NCBI RefSeq assembly: GCF_029227915.1
Contig: NC_079883.1
Coordinates: 10,788,001-10,852,000, forward strand
DNA length: 64,000 nt
Direction of reading: 5' to 3'
From: Hydractinia symbiolongicarpus
Lineage: Eukaryota > Cnidaria > Hydrozoa > Anthoathecata > Hydractiniidae
Program-made: the position numbers and the translations under genes
In this document: piece by piece, positions 23,984 through 39,295 of the stretch
Layout of the letters: each line of letters opens with the position of its first letter
How positions within the stretch are numbered: the stretch's first letter is position 1
The notes under the pieces: generated by a model
The model's database searches: none
Seen by the model: the letters and a program-made list of their open reading frames with translations, nothing else
Told to the model about the DNA's origin: nothing

Positions 23984-24283
23984 TACACCGCTCAAAAGTT
24001 TGTTTAATTCTTCATCATTACGAACAGCCAATTGTAAATGTCTTGGAATAATCCTAGCTTTTTTGTTGTCTCTTGCTGCGTTACCAGCCAACTCCAATAT
24101 CTCAGCAGATAAATATTCCAAGACGGCTGCTAAGTAAACTGGTGCTCCAGATCCAATTCGGTTAGCATAGTGCCCTCTACGAAGGAATCTATGCACTCTA
24201 CCGACTGGAAATTGAAGTCCAGCTCTTGAGGATCTTGTCTTGGCTTTAGCCTTAGCTTTTCCACCTTTTCCACGTCCAGACAT
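23957..24283 (-). pseudogene. H2A: Histone H2A truncated and fused to 5S antisense
   Basis: Keeps H2A residues 1-101 (through LLSGVT), then reads seven residues (AWELPVS) from 5S sequence before a stop: 108 aa. The histone fold is present, but the docking domain, the C-terminal tail and the histone stem-loop are lost. The promoter and start are intact, so a message could be made but would lack SLBP-dependent processing. Probably non-functional; a short H2A lacking the docking domain would be expected to form unstable nucleosomes. Confidence 0.9.
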
Positions 24284-24567
24284 AACTGCGATTTGATTTG
24301 TAAGTTAATACAAAAACGTACGAATATTTAACGTAAGTGTTAACGAAATAAACTTTACTCGTTTTTTCATCATAAAAATAGGATCGAAATCATGTTTTTT
24401 TAACCAATCATAATTAAGTATTAAACAAAAGATTTTTTTTTTAACCAATTAGATTGCGTATCGGCGTTTTCGGATCGAATTCGATCCGATTTTTTTACTT
24501 ATAAACAAAAAGTTTTGACTTGCAGTTTAATGCTTATTTACAAGTTAAGTAGCAAAAATTTTTAACC

Positions 24568-24972
24568 ATGTCTGACGCAGCAGCTAAAGGAGGAAAACAG
24601 GCACCTAAAGTAGCCAAGAAAGGTGAAAAAAGAGCCGGCAAAAAAGGAGGAAAGATTGGTGGAACTGGTGAAAAGAAACGCAAGAGAAAGAGAAAGGAAA
24701 GTTATGCTATTTACATCTACAATGTTTTGAAACAAGTTCACCCAGATGTCGGAGTTTCAAGCAAAGCTATGAGCATCATAAACTCATTTGTCAACGACAT
24801 CTTTGAGCGCATTGCTTCCGAAGCTTCGCGTTTGGCTCTTCAAAACAAAAAGTCGACCATCTCTTCTCGTGAAATTCAAACCGCAGTACGTCTTCTCTTG
24901 CCTGGAGAACTTGCAAAACACGCAGTCAGTGAAGGAACAAAAGCCGTCACAAAATACACAAGCAGCAAGTAA
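24568..24972 (+). CDS. H2B: Histone H2B, copy 5 (M71I)
   Basis: Same M71I change as copy 4. One promoter substitution (A to G near 24451, after the second CCAAT). Stem-loop 24996-25011. Confidence 0.98.
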   Translation: MSDAAAKGGKQAPKVAKKGEKRAGKKGGKIGGTGEKKRKRKRKESYAIYIYNVLKQVHPDVGVSSKAMSIINSFVNDIFERIASEASRLALQNKKSTISSREIQTAVRLLLPGELAKHAVSEGTKAVTKYTSSK

Positions 24973-25432
24973 ACCAACGTCTACCAAACACAAACGGTCT
25001 TTTTTAAGACCACACATCTTTAAAAAAACATTTACTTGGCGTCACTACAAGTTAACCGAAGTTAATAAAACTTCTAAATAATGTGCTTAAGAACACTAGC
25101 CTACATTTAAAATACTTCCCCATGTGTGTGTGGATTAGCTTCACTTTTCATACGTATTATTAGCTGTACTTGCAGAAAAGACAAGTACATTGATCCATGT
25201 TATTGCTTACATTTAACTTAACCCAGCTTTTCACGGAAACACTCCCAGGCAAATTAACCCTACAAAGTATTTCTAAATTTTTTTTGTGTCATATATGACA
25301 TAGTATCGTATAGCAATAAATGTAACTGTGACAAGACTTTACACATTGTGTAATTTGGAAGCGTGCACAAAGTAATGTTTTAAAAGATTTGTGGCTATAA
25401 AAATAGCCGTTTTTGTTGAGCAATGACAACGC

Positions 25433-25789
<357 letters not shown>

Positions 25790-26267
25790 TTAACAGAATT
25801 CAGACAGCTTTAAAAAGAGGCCATAAAATTACCTACTGCTCGTGGAAACACCCTAATTAACCAATAGAGTTGCGTCATTACAAAATGTTCCGAACATTTT
25901 GTACATTTTTTTAAGTAAAACTGTAGTTTTTTTAAAAATTCGTGGTCTTAATGTTTCAGTAAGGCAATAAATTTGGCATCGTTGGAATTCGCCAAACCTT
26001 CTGCTACTTACTAAAAAAAAAAAAAGTCAAAAGCTTTTGTGTATCAGAAGATACAGCCGTTTTCCCGTAGCCAAAAAACACAGATTTTATAAAAATGTTA
26101 AAGTAATGAGCGTAATGTCATTATGCAGCCAATCAGAAATTACTTTCTTAGCACCAATCAAATGGTTTGTTTTGAACCTTAGCTGTCAATCAATATGAGA
26201 AATAAAACTTTGGCGCGATAGTGCATTTTAGACCGTCTTGTGTATCCGTACTACATCGACTTCTTAA

Positions 26268-26681
<414 letters not shown>

Positions 26682-27042
26682 GCATCTTACCAAACAAAAA
26701 ACGGCTATTTTTATAGCCACACATCCATAAAAAATATTACGGCTAGCTTTTTATATCAAACTTTGTCCTGCTTTCTGTTTAAATTTTATGCTACATAAAA
26801 ATTTTATGCTACATAAAGTTTGACAATGTTAAAAATATGAAGGGCAAGAAAAGTAAAAGCAAGAAAATAAGAAATTTAAAAACGAAAATACTTAAACTTA
26901 GGGAATCTAATCTTAAATTTACTCTTTTTTAACTGTTTAAGTGACTTAAACAAGTTTAACTTTGTACCAAGATAATGTTTTTTTGTAAATGTGTGGCTAT
27001 AAAAATAGCCGTTTGTTAATGTAATAGCCAGATACACACAAA

Positions 27043-27594
27043 TTATTTTTTTGCGGTCTTCTTTGCTGCCTTTTTGGGAGTCTTTTTGACCTTCTTTGCT
27101 GCAGGTTTTTTAGCAACAGGCTTCTTTGTGGGTTTCTTAGCTGCTGGTTTCTTAGCCGAGGCTTTCTTTGTGGCAGGCTTCTTTGCTGCTTTCTTTGGCG
27201 TGCTCTTCTTTGCTGGCTTCTTTTTTGGTGTACTTTTCTTTGCAGTAGGCTTCTTTGCCGTTGGCTTTTTTGCTGCGGCCTTTTTCTTAGGTTTTTCTTT
27301 TTTTACCTGACCTAGCTTGAATGATCCAGAAGCACCAGTGCCTTTAGTTTGAATCAAATCGCCTGATGTTACTCCTCGTTTAAGAGCCATTTTCAGATGA
27401 TGATCTGAGTTTTCAGCAACTTTGTAATTTGCATGAATATATTTTGTAATAGCTTGGCGAGATGAACCACCGCGTTCCTTTAGGGTAGCGATAGCAGCCT
27501 TGATCATGTCCACATATTTAGGGTGATCAGCTGTCTTCTTTGCAGCAGGTTTCTTCTTGGGTGCGATTTTCTTTGGAGAAGCTGCTTCACTCAT
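27043..27594 (-). CDS. H1: Histone H1, copy 5
   Basis: Identical to copy 1. Stem-loop 26995-27010. Confidence 0.95.
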   Translation of the reverse strand: MSEAASPKKIAPKKKPAAKKTADHPKYVDMIKAAIATLKERGGSSRQAITKYIHANYKVAENSDHHLKMALKRGVTSGDLIQTKGTGASGSFKLGQVKKEKPKKKAAAKKPTAKKPTAKKSTPKKKPAKKSTPKKAAKKPATKKASAKKPAAKKPTKKPVAKKPAAKKVKKTPKKAAKKTAKK

Positions 27595-28173
27595 TTTTAA
27601 TGTTTTCTTACAACAATCCAACGATAAACGATGCTTGTTATCACAGTAGAAGTATACTAAACATTACCGTGTAAATGAGATATAATTTAAGACGGTGCGA
27701 AGTATGCGGACGTAAAAGTACCACTCCCGGGAATTGATTTGGCGCGAAAACAGAAATGTGTGTTTCTGTACATCGTATAATGTCCGTTTTGGGTGCCGCG
27801 ACTATGCGAAAGCATGTTAATTTTTATTTGTAGTACGACGCAATAGTCTGCAAGAGAAGCTGCTGGAGTTTGAGGTCTTCAGCATTACATCTAGTCTGTT
27901 AATTTGGGCTTCTTCCGCGCTCGTGTTAGGATTTTCATAAAGCGTTCTTTGGTTTGCGTTGCGTATGTCGGCCTACATCATCGACACGGCCTGTTTCCGG
28001 CTATTAGGAGCAATTCATATATTGGGCACTGCGTTTCGACTTTTTTATTAGACCACAGTAAAAAAATTCACTCACAGAAGTCCCTTTCTTTCATGGCTAC
28101 AAACACGAAGAATTCTGTCGTAAGTAAAACGAATGCGCAAGCCAAAATGACGATGGGGCGAAGTCATAAGCAT

Positions 28174-28246
28174 GGCCCTGTGGCCCAATGGATAAGGCAT
28201 CTGACTACGAATCAGGGGATTCCAGGTTCGACTCCTGGCAGGGTCG
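28174..28246 (+). tRNA. trnR-ACG: tRNA-Arg (ACG), copy 5
   Basis: Identical to copy 1. Confidence 0.95.
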
Positions 28247-28568
28247 CACTGTCGCATTTCGGCTGCATGGTCTACTGTGTAACGCGCGCGCACGTTCTGG
28301 CGTAATGCGTTGATAAACGGAATGTACGCAGACATATTGGAAAGTAATATCACGCACTTAGTATCGTCGCCTTTGTTAGCATTCATGTAAGTTACCATCC
28401 ACTCGCTACAGTCGCTCTCCATCCTACGGCTAAATCAACAGCCGTGATTTTTACTATGTCGCCGTCCATCCGTACGCGGTGACAGTTGTAAGCTTTACAG
28501 TAACGTGACATGCTCCACAAGCAGTTACGGTGTGTGGACGATGCCTATCATGGCAACGCTTGTTCTTT

Positions 28569-28753
28569 ATCGCTTCTCGGCCTAATGGCTAAGATCAAGT
28601 GTAGTATCTGTTCTTATCAGTTTAATATCTGGTAGGCCATTCTCTGAATGGTCAGTATATTAATCTGATTTTTGGCCTTGGGTCATGGAGGTGGATTCAT
28701 TCACGCCGTGACCACGGGTTGCCTTGGTGTTGCACTATTACCGATGGCGGCCC
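28569..28753 (+). ncRNA. U2: U2 snRNA, copy 5
   Basis: Identical to copy 1. Confidence 0.96.
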
Positions 28754-28945
28754 ACATAAGCAATAAAAGAATAATAGCAGTCCTCTTTCCGACGGCACTC
28801 TGCATAGTCTACGGCGGGAACAAAACGCGTACACTGGGGGAGAATACAGCCTATGCCCCGCGACACGGCAGTTTATAACACACTCAAGCCACAAGCATTA
28901 ACAAACTTTGAAGGGTACCCTCATGCTACGGTGCAGTTCCAACTC

Positions 28946-29110
28946 ATACTTACCTGACGGGGAAGTAAAGACTGATCAATGAGGGTTTTCTTCCAGAGTG
29001 AGGCTCTTGCATTGCACTACGCTTGGGCTGACCTCTGCGATTACTGCAAACGTCAGTAACTCGACCGTACAATTTCTGGTAGTGGGGGCCTGCGTCCGCG
29101 CTCGCCCCCT
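28946..29110 (+). ncRNA. U1: U1 snRNA, copy 6
   Basis: Same as copy 1. Confidence 0.95.
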
Positions 29111-29439
29111 CCTTAAGTCAAAATGAATGAGCTTAGAAAAGTTGCGCGGCCAAATGTCGGTGGTGACTTAAACGCTAAGGTAAAACCTCGCTTGGCTGTT
29201 ACGAAACGTGATTGCGATATAAGTCCTCGGAAGGCGGCGGAATTTTATTTTATTTGCCATTCCGTCAGGGTTATTGGATGATCGGCAATAGATCGAGTTT
29301 GTATGCATTTGAAAGCTCTTTTTTCTCGTACTATCACCTGAAAATGTCGTAGGAAAATGTCATAGGAAACACTTTCAACAACCGCCACGTTCCTTAATTG
29401 TTATAACAAGAAATATATCACAGCAAATGAAAATGAAAA

Positions 29440-29557
29440 GCCTACGACACCGGGAGTTCCCAGGCGGTCCCCCATCCAAGTACTATCCCGGCCCGACGAT
29501 GCTTAACTTCCGTGATCAGACGAGAACGGGTGTGTTCATCGTGGTATGGCCGTAGAC
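29440..29557 (-). rRNA. 5S: 5S rRNA, copy 6
   Basis: 118-nt majority form. Confidence 0.96.
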
Positions 29558-29754
29558 ATTAGTAGGTGCAAATACGTGCAATTTATTTTGACGTTGTGAT
29601 CAAATTTTTTTATTTAATTTCTTTGAGTTACTTAGGACAAGGCGTATGCATGGATTATCTATTAGACTTTAAGGTTATAGTTTTGTGAAAAAAACAATGT
29701 TTTTTTAAAGATGTGTGGCTATAAAAATAGCCGTTGTTTTCTGAGTGTAGCGGT

Positions 29755-30135
29755 TTACTTCTTCTGTCCTTTGTCGTTCTTCTTTGGGAGTAAGACAGCT
29801 TGAATGTTTGGCAAAACACCACCAGCTGCAATGGTTACACCGCTCAAAAGTTTGTTTAATTCTTCATCATTACGAACAGCCAATTGTAAATGTCTTGGAA
29901 TAATCCTAGCTTTTGTGTTGTCTCTTGCTGCGTTACCAGCCAACTCCAATATCTCAGCAGATAAATATTCCAAGACGGCTGCTAAGTAAACTGGTGCTCC
30001 AGATCCAATTCGGTTAGCATAGTGCCCTCTACGAAGGAATCTATGCACTCTACCGACTGGAAATTGAAGTCCAGCTCTTGAGGATCTTGTCTTGGCTTTA
30101 GCCTTAGCTTTTCCACCTTTTCCACGTCCAGACAT
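29755..30135 (-). CDS. H2A: Histone H2A, copy 6 (K74T)
   Basis: 126 aa. DNKKAR becomes DNTKAR, replacing a lysine in the L2/alpha-2 region of the fold, near nucleosomal DNA. Stem-loop 29717-29732. Confidence 0.97.
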   Translation of the reverse strand: MSGRGKGGKAKAKAKTRSSRAGLQFPVGRVHRFLRRGHYANRIGSGAPVYLAAVLEYLSAEILELAGNAARDNTKARIIPRHLQLAVRNDEELNKLLSGVTIAAGGVLPNIQAVLLPKKNDKGQKK

Positions 30136-30419
30136 AACTGCGATTTGATTTGTAAGTTAATACAAAAACGTACGAATATTTAACGTAAGTGTTAACGAAA
30201 TAAACTTTACTCGTTTTTTCATCATAAAAATAGGATCGAAATCATGTTTTTTTAACCAATCATAATTAAGTATTAAACAAAAGATTTTTTTTTTAACCAA
30301 TTAAATTGCGTATCGGCGTTTTCGGATCGAATTCGATCCGATTTTTTTACTTATAAACAAAAAGTTTTGACTTGCAGTTTAATGCTTATTTACAAGTTAA
30401 GTAGCAAAAATTTTTAACC

Positions 30420-30824
30420 ATGTCTGACGCAGCAGCTAAAGGAGGAAAACAGGCACCTAAAGTAGCCAAGAAAGGTGAAAAAAGAGCCGGCAAAAAAGGA
30501 GGAAAGATTGGTGGAACTGGTGAAAAGAAACGCAAGAGAAAGAGAAAGGAAAGTTATGCTATTTACATCTACAATGTTTTGAAACAAGTTCACCCAGATG
30601 TCGGAGTTTCAAGCAAAGCTATGAGCATCATGAACTCATTTGTCAACGACATCTTTGAGCGCATTGCTTCCGAAGCTTCGCGTTTGGCTCTTCAAAACAA
30701 AAAGTCGACCATCTCTTCTCGTGAAATTCAAACCGCAGTACGTCTTCTCTTGCCTGGAGAACTTGCAAAACACGCAGTCAGTGAAGGAACAAAAGCCGTC
30801 ACAAAATACACAAGCAGCAAGTAA
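30420..30824 (+). CDS. H2B: Histone H2B, copy 6
   Basis: Identical to copy 1. Stem-loop 30848-30863. Confidence 0.98.
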   Translation: MSDAAAKGGKQAPKVAKKGEKRAGKKGGKIGGTGEKKRKRKRKESYAIYIYNVLKQVHPDVGVSSKAMSIMNSFVNDIFERIASEASRLALQNKKSTISSREIQTAVRLLLPGELAKHAVSEGTKAVTKYTSSK

Positions 30825-31281
30825 ACCAACGTCTACCAAACACAAACGGTCTTTTTTAAGACCACACATCTTTAAAAAAACATTTACTTGGCGTCACTAC
30901 AAGTTAACCGAAGTTAATAAAACTTCTAAATGTGCTTAAGAACACTAGCCTACATTTAAAATACTTCCCCATGTGTGTGTGGATTAGCTTCACTTTTCAT
31001 ACGTATTATTAGCTGTACTTGCAGAAAAGACAAGTACATTGATCCATGTTATTGCTTACATTTAACTTAACCCAGCTTTTCACGGAAACACTCCCAGGCA
31101 AATTAACCCTACAAAGTATTTCTAAATTTTTTTTGTGTCATATATGACATAGTATCGTATAGCAATAAATGTAACTGTGACAAGACTTTACACATTGTGT
31201 AATTTGGAAGCGTGCACAAAGTAATGTTTTAAAAGATTTGTGGCTATAAAAATAGCCGTTTTTGTTGAGCAATGACAACGC

Positions 31282-31638
<357 letters not shown>

Positions 31639-32116
31639 TTAACAGAATTCAGACAGCTTTAAAAAGAGGCCATAAAATTACCTACTGCTCGTGGAAACAC
31701 CCTAATTAACCAATAGAGTTGCGTCATTACAAAATGTTCCGAACATTTTGTACATTTTTTTAAGTAAAACTGTAGTTTTTTTAAAAATTCGTGGTCTTAA
31801 TGTTTCAGTAAGGCAATAAATTTGGCATCGTTGGAATTCGCCAAACCTTCTGCTACTTACTAAAAAAAAAAAAAGTCAAAAGCTTTTGTGTATCAGAAGA
31901 TACAGCCGTTTTCCCGTAGCCAAAAAACACAGATTTTATAAAAATGTTAAAGTAATGAGCGTAATGTCATTATGCAGCCAATCAGAAATTACTTTCTTAG
32001 CACCAATCAAATGGTTTGTTTTGAACCTTAGCTGTCAATCAATATGAGAAATAAAACTTTGGCGCGATAGTGCATTTTAGACCGTCTTGTGTATCCGTAC
32101 TACATCGACTTCTTAA

Positions 32117-32530
<414 letters not shown>

Positions 32531-32891
32531 GCATCTTACCAAACAAAAAACGGCTATTTTTATAGCCACACATCCATAAAAAATATTACGGCTAGCTTTT
32601 TATATCAAACTTTGTCCTGCTTTCTGTTTAAATTTTATGCTACATAAAAATTTTATGCTACATAAAGTTTGACAATGTTAAAAATATGAAGGGCAAGAAA
32701 AGTAAAAGCAAGAAAATAAGAAATTTAAAAACGAAAATACTTAAACTTAGGGAATCTAATCTTAAATTTACTCTTTTTTAACTGTTTAAGTGACTTAAAC
32801 AAGTTTAACTTTGTACCAAGATAATGTTTTTTTGTAAATGTGTGGCTATAAAAATAGCCGTTTGTTAATGTAATAGCCAGATACACACAAA

Positions 32892-33443
32892 TTATTTTTT
32901 TGCGGTCTTCTTTGCTGCCTTTTTGGGAGTCTTTTTGACCTTCTTTGCTGCAGGTTTTTTAGCAACAGGCTTCTTTGTGGGTTTCTTAGCTGCTGGTTTC
33001 TTAGCCGAGGCTTTCTTTGTGGCAGGCTTCTTTGCTGCTTTCTTTGGCGTGCTCTTCTTTGCTGGCTTCTTTTTTGGTGTACTTTTCTTTGCAGTAGGCT
33101 TCTTTGCCGTTGGCTTTTTTGCTGCGGCCTTTTTCTTAGGTTTTTCTTTTTTTACCTGACCTAGCTTGAATGATCCAGAAGCACCAGTGCCTTTAGTTTG
33201 AATCAAATCGCCTGATGTTACTCCTCGTTTAAGAGCCATTTTCAGATGATGATCTGAGTTTTCAGCAACTTTGTAATTTGCATGAATATATTTTGTAATA
33301 GCTTGGCGAGATGAACCACCGCGTTCCTTTAGGGTAGCGATAGCAGCCTTGATCATGTCCACATATTTAGGGTGATCAGCTGTCTTCTTTGCAGCAGGTT
33401 TCTTCTTGGGTGCGATTTTCTTTGGAGAAGCTGCTTCACTCAT
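32892..33443 (-). CDS. H1: Histone H1, copy 6
   Basis: Identical to copy 1. Stem-loop 32844-32859. Confidence 0.95.
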   Translation of the reverse strand: MSEAASPKKIAPKKKPAAKKTADHPKYVDMIKAAIATLKERGGSSRQAITKYIHANYKVAENSDHHLKMALKRGVTSGDLIQTKGTGASGSFKLGQVKKEKPKKKAAAKKPTAKKPTAKKSTPKKKPAKKSTPKKAAKKPATKKASAKKPAAKKPTKKPVAKKPAAKKVKKTPKKAAKKTAKK

Positions 33444-34022
33444 TTTTAATGTTTTCTTACAACAATCCAACGATAAACGATGCTTGTTATCACAGTAGAA
33501 GTATACTAAACATTACCGTGTAAATGAGATATAATTTAAGACGGTGCGAAGTATGCGGACGTAAAAGTACCACTCCCGGGAATTGATTTGGCGCGAAAAC
33601 AGAAATGTGTGTTTCTGTACATCGTATAATGTCCGTTTTGGGTGCCGCGACTATGCGAAAGCATGTTAATTTTTATTTGTAGTACGACGCAATAGTCTGC
33701 AAGAGAAGCTGCTGGAGTTTGAGGTCTTCAGCATTACATCTAGTCTGTTAATTTGGGCTTCTTCCGCGCTCGTGTTAGGATTTTCATAAAGCGTTCTTTG
33801 GTTTGCGTTGCGTATGTCGGCCTACATCATCGACACGGCCTGTTTCCGGCTATTAGGAGCAATTCATATATTGGGCACTGCGTTTCGACTTTTTTATTAG
33901 ACCACAGTAAAAAAATTCACTCACAGAAGTCCCTTTCTTTCATGGCTACAATCACGAAGAATTCTGTCGTAAGTAAAACGAATGCGCAAGCCAAAATGAC
34001 GATGGGGCGAAGTCATAAGCAT

Positions 34023-34095
34023 GGCCCTGTGGCCCAATGGATAAGGCATCTGACTACGAATCAGGGGATTCCAGGTTCGACTCCTGGCAGGGTCG
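34023..34095 (+). tRNA. trnR-ACG: tRNA-Arg (ACG), copy 6
   Basis: Identical to copy 1. Confidence 0.95.
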
Positions 34096-34417
34096 CACTG
34101 TCGCATTTCGGCTGCATGGTCTACTGTGTAACGCGCGCGCACGTTCTGGCGTAATGCGTTGATAAACGGAATGTACGCAGACATATTGGAAAGTAATATC
34201 ACGCACTTAGTATCGTCGCCTTTGTTAGCATTCATGTAAGTTACCATCCACTCGCTACAGTCGCTCTCCATCCTACGGCTAAATCAACAGCCGTGATTTT
34301 TACTATGTCGCCGTCCATCCGTACGCGGTGACAGTTGTAAGCTTTACAGTAACGTGACATGCTCCACAAGCAGTTACGGTGTGTGGACGATGCCTATCAT
34401 GGCAACGCTTGTTCTTT

Positions 34418-34602
34418 ATCGCTTCTCGGCCTAATGGCTAAGATCAAGTGTAGTATCTGTTCTTATCAGTTTAATATCTGGTAGGCCATTCTCTGAATGG
34501 TCAGTATATTAATCTGATTTTTGGCCTTGGGTCATGGAGGTGGATTCATTCACGCCGTGACCACGGGTTGCCTTGGTGTTGCACTATTACCGATGGCGGC
34601 CC
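34418..34602 (+). ncRNA. U2: U2 snRNA, copy 6
   Basis: Identical to copy 1. Confidence 0.96.
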
Positions 34603-34794
34603 ACATAAGCAATAAAAGAATAATAGCAGTCCTCTTTCCGACGGCACTCTGCATAGTCTACGGCGGGAACAAAACGCGTACACTGGGGGAGAATACAGCC
34701 TATGCCCCGCGACACGGCAGTTTATAACACACTCAAGCCACAAGCATTAACAAACTTTGAAGGGTACCCTCATGCTACGGTGCAGTTCCAACTC

Positions 34795-34959
34795 ATACTT
34801 ACCTGACGGGGAAGTAAAGACTGATCAATGAGGGTTTTCTTCCAGAGTGAGGCTCTTGCATTGCACTACGCTTGGGCTGACCTCTGCGATTACTACAAAC
34901 GTCAGTAACTCGACCGTACAATTTCTGGTAGTGGGGGCCTGCGTCCGCGCTCGCCCCCT
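34795..34959 (+). ncRNA. U1: U1 snRNA, copy 7 (G101A)
   Basis: G to A at 34895 (nt 101) changes the last base of TTACTG in stem III, which pairs with CAGTAA across a CAAACGT loop. The loop-closing G-C becomes A-C. The 5' end, U1A loop and Sm site are intact. Confidence 0.94.
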
Positions 34960-35288
34960 CCTTAAGTCAAAATGAATGAGCTTAGAAAAGTTGCGCGGCC
35001 AAATGTCGGTGGTGACTTAAACGCTAAGGTAAAACCTCGCTTGGCTGTTACGAAACGTGATTGCGATATAAGTCCTCGGAAGGCGGCGGAATTTTATTTT
35101 ATTTGCCATTCCGTCAGGGTTATTGGATGATCGGCAATAGATCGAGTTTGTATGCATTTGAAAGCTCTTTTTTCTCGTACTATCACCTGAAAATGTCGTA
35201 GGAAAATGTCATAGGAAACACTTTCAACAACCGCCACGTTCCTTAATTGTTATAACAAGAAATATATCACAGCAAATGAAAATGAAAA

Positions 35289-35406
35289 GCCTACGACACC
35301 GGGAGTTCCCAGGCGGTCCCCCATCCAAGTACTATCCCGGCCCGACGATGCTTAACTTCCGTGATCAGACGAGAACGGGTGTGTTCATCGTGGTATGGCC
35401 GTAGAC
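35289..35406 (-). rRNA. 5S: 5S rRNA, copy 7
   Basis: 118-nt majority form. Confidence 0.96.
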
Positions 35407-35603
35407 ATTAGTAGGTGCAAATACGTGCAATTTATTTTGACGTTGTGATCAAATTTTTTTATTTAATTTCTTTGAGTTACTTAGGACAAGGCGTATGCAT
35501 GGATTATCTATTAGACTTTAAGGTTATAGTTTTGTGAAAAAAACAATGTTTTTTTAAAGATGTGTGGCTATAAAAATAGCCGTTGTTTTCTGAGTGTAGC
35601 GGT

Positions 35604-35984
35604 TTACTTCTTCTGTCCTTTGTCGTTCTTCTTTGGGAGTAAGACAGCTTGAATGTTTGGCAAAACACCACCAGCTGCAATGGTTACACCGCTCAAAAGT
35701 TTGTTTAATTCTTCATCATTACGAACAGCCAATTGTAAATGTCTTGGAATAATCCTAGCTTTTTTGTTGTCTCTTGCTGCGTTACCAGCCAACTCCAATA
35801 TCTCAGCAGATAAATATTCCAAGACGGCTGCTAAGTAAACTGGTGCTCCAGATCCAATTCGGTTAGCATAGTGCCCTCTACGAAGGAATCTATGCACTCT
35901 ACCGACTGGAAATTGAAGTCCAGCTCTTGAGGATCTTGTCTTGGCTTTAGCCTTAGCTTTTCCACCTTTTCCACGTCCAGACAT
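35604..35984 (-). CDS. H2A: Histone H2A, copy 7
   Basis: Identical to copy 1. Stem-loop 35566-35581. Confidence 0.98.
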   Translation of the reverse strand: MSGRGKGGKAKAKAKTRSSRAGLQFPVGRVHRFLRRGHYANRIGSGAPVYLAAVLEYLSAEILELAGNAARDNKKARIIPRHLQLAVRNDEELNKLLSGVTIAAGGVLPNIQAVLLPKKNDKGQKK

Positions 35985-36268
35985 AACTGCGATTTGATTT
36001 GTAAGTTAATACAAAAACGTACGAATATTTAACGTAAGTGTTAACGAAATAAACTTTACTCGTTTTTTCATCATAAAAATAGGATCGAAATCATGTTTTT
36101 TTAACCAATCATAATTAAGTATTAAACAAAAGATTTTTTTTTTAACCAATTAAATTGCGTATCGGCGTTTTCGGATCGAATTCGATCCGATTTTTTTACT
36201 TATAAACAAAAAGTTTTGACTTGCAGTTTAATGCTTATTTACAAGTTAAGTAGCAAAAATTTTTAACC

Positions 36269-36673
36269 ATGTCTGACGCAGCAGCTAAAGGAGGAAAACA
36301 GGCACCTAAAGTAGCCAAGAAAGGTGAAAAAAGAGCCGGCAAAAAAGGAGGAAAGATTGGTGGAACTGGTGAAAAGAAACGCAAGAGAAAGAGAAAGGAA
36401 AGTTATGCTATTTACATCTACAATGTTTTGAAACAAGTTCACCCAGATGTCGGAGTTTCAAGCAAAGCTATGAGCATCATGAACTCATTTGTCAACGACA
36501 TCTTTGAGCGCATTGCTTCCGAAGCTTCGCGTTTGGCTCTTCAAAACAAAAAGTCGACCATCTCTTCTCGTGAAATTCAAACCGCAGTACGTCTTCTCTT
36601 GCCTGGAGAACTTGCAAAACACGCAGTCAGTGAAGGAACAAAAGCCGTCACAAAATACACAAGCAGCAAGTAA
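36269..36673 (+). CDS. H2B: Histone H2B, copy 7
   Basis: Identical to copy 1. Stem-loop 36697-36712. Confidence 0.98.
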   Translation: MSDAAAKGGKQAPKVAKKGEKRAGKKGGKIGGTGEKKRKRKRKESYAIYIYNVLKQVHPDVGVSSKAMSIMNSFVNDIFERIASEASRLALQNKKSTISSREIQTAVRLLLPGELAKHAVSEGTKAVTKYTSSK

Positions 36674-37133
36674 ACCAACGTCTACCAAACACAAACGGTC
36701 TTTTTTAAGACCACACATCTTTAAAAAAACATTTACTTGGCGTCACTACAAGTTAACCGAAGTTAATAAAACTTCTAAATAATGTGCTTAAGAACACTAG
36801 CCTACATTTAAAATACTTCCCCATGTGTGTGTGGATTAGCTTCACTTTTCATACGTATTATTAGCTGTACTTGCAGAAAAGACAAGTACATTGATCCATG
36901 TTATTGCTTACATTTAACTTAACCCAGCTTTTCACGGAAACACTCCCAGGCAAATTAACCCTACAAAGTATTTCTAAATTTTTTTTGTGTCATATATGAC
37001 ATAGTATCGTATAGCAATAAATGTAACTGTGACAAGACTTTACACATTGTGTAATTTGGAAGCGTGCACAAAGTAATGTTTTAAAAGATTTGTGGCTATA
37101 AAAATAGCCGTTTTTGTTGAGCAATGACAACGC

Positions 37134-37490
<357 letters not shown>

Positions 37491-37968
37491 TTAACAGAAT
37501 TCAGACAGCTTTAAAAAGAGGCCATAAAATTACCTACTGCTCGTGGAAACACCCTAATTAACCAATAGAGTTGCGTCATTACAAAATGTTCCGAACATTT
37601 TGTACATTTTTTTAAGTAAAACTGTAGTTTTTTTAAAAATTCGTGGTCTTAATGTTTCAGTAAGGCAATAAATTTGGCATCGTTGGAATTCGCCAAACCT
37701 TCTGCTACTTACTAAAAAAAAAAAAAGTCAAAAGCTTTTGTGTATCAGAAGATACAGCCGTTTTCCCGTAGCCAAAAAACACAGATTTTATAAAAATGTT
37801 AAAGTAATGAGCGTAATGTCATTATGCAGCCAATCAGAAATTACTTTCTTAGCACCAATCAAATGGTTTGTTTTGAACCTTAGCTGTCAATCAATATGAG
37901 AAATAAAACTTTGGCGCGATAGTGCATTTTAGACCGTCTTGTGTATCCGTACTACATCGACTTCTTAA

Positions 37969-38382
<414 letters not shown>

Positions 38383-38743
38383 GCATCTTACCAAACAAAA
38401 AACGGCTATTTTTATAGCCACACATCCATAAAAAATATTACGGCTAGCTTTTTATATCAAACTTTGTCCTGCTTTCTGTTTAAATTTTATGCTACATAAA
38501 AATTTTATGCTACATAAAGTTTGACAATGTTAAAAATATGAAGGGCAAGAAAAGTAAAAGCAAGAAAATAAGAAATTTAAAAACGAAAATACTTAAACTT
38601 AGGGAATCTAATCTTAAATTTACTCTTTTTTAACTGTTTAAGTGACTTAAACAAGTTTAACTTTGTACCAAGATAATGTTTTTTTGTAAATGTGTGGCTA
38701 TAAAAATAGCCGTTTGTTAATGTAATAGCCAGATACACACAAA

Positions 38744-39295
38744 TTATTTTTTTGCGGTCTTCTTTGCTGCCTTTTTGGGAGTCTTTTTGACCTTCTTTGC
38801 TGCAGGTTTTTTAGCAACAGGCTTCTTTGTGGGTTTCTTAGCTGCTGGTTTCTTAGCCGAGGCTTTCTTTGTGGCAGGCTTCTTTGCTGCTTTCTTTGGC
38901 GTGCTCTTCTTTGCTGGCTTCTTTTTTGGTGTACTTTTCTTTGCAGTAGGCTTCTTTGCCGTTGGCTTTTTTGCTGCGGCCTTTTTCTTAGGTTTTTCTT
39001 TTTTTACCTGACCTAGCTTGAATGATCCAGAAGCACCAGTGCCTTTAGTTTGAATCAAATCGCCTGATGTTACTCCTCGTTTAAGAGCCATTTTCAGATG
39101 ATGATCTGAGTTTTCAGCAACTTTGTAATTTGCATGAATATATTTTGTAATAGCTTGGCGAGATGAACCACCGCGTTCCTTTAGGGTAGCGATAGCAGCC
39201 TTGATCATGTCCACATATTTAGGGTGATCAGCTGTCTTCTTTGCAGCAGGTTTCTTCTTGGGTGCGATTTTCTTTGGAGAAGCTGCTTCACTCAT
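38744..39295 (-). CDS. H1: Histone H1, copy 7
   Basis: Identical to copy 1. Stem-loop 38696-38711. Confidence 0.95.
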   Translation of the reverse strand: MSEAASPKKIAPKKKPAAKKTADHPKYVDMIKAAIATLKERGGSSRQAITKYIHANYKVAENSDHHLKMALKRGVTSGDLIQTKGTGASGSFKLGQVKKEKPKKKAAAKKPTAKKPTAKKSTPKKKPAKKSTPKKAAKKPATKKASAKKPAAKKPTKKPVAKKPAAKKVKKTPKKAAKKTAKK

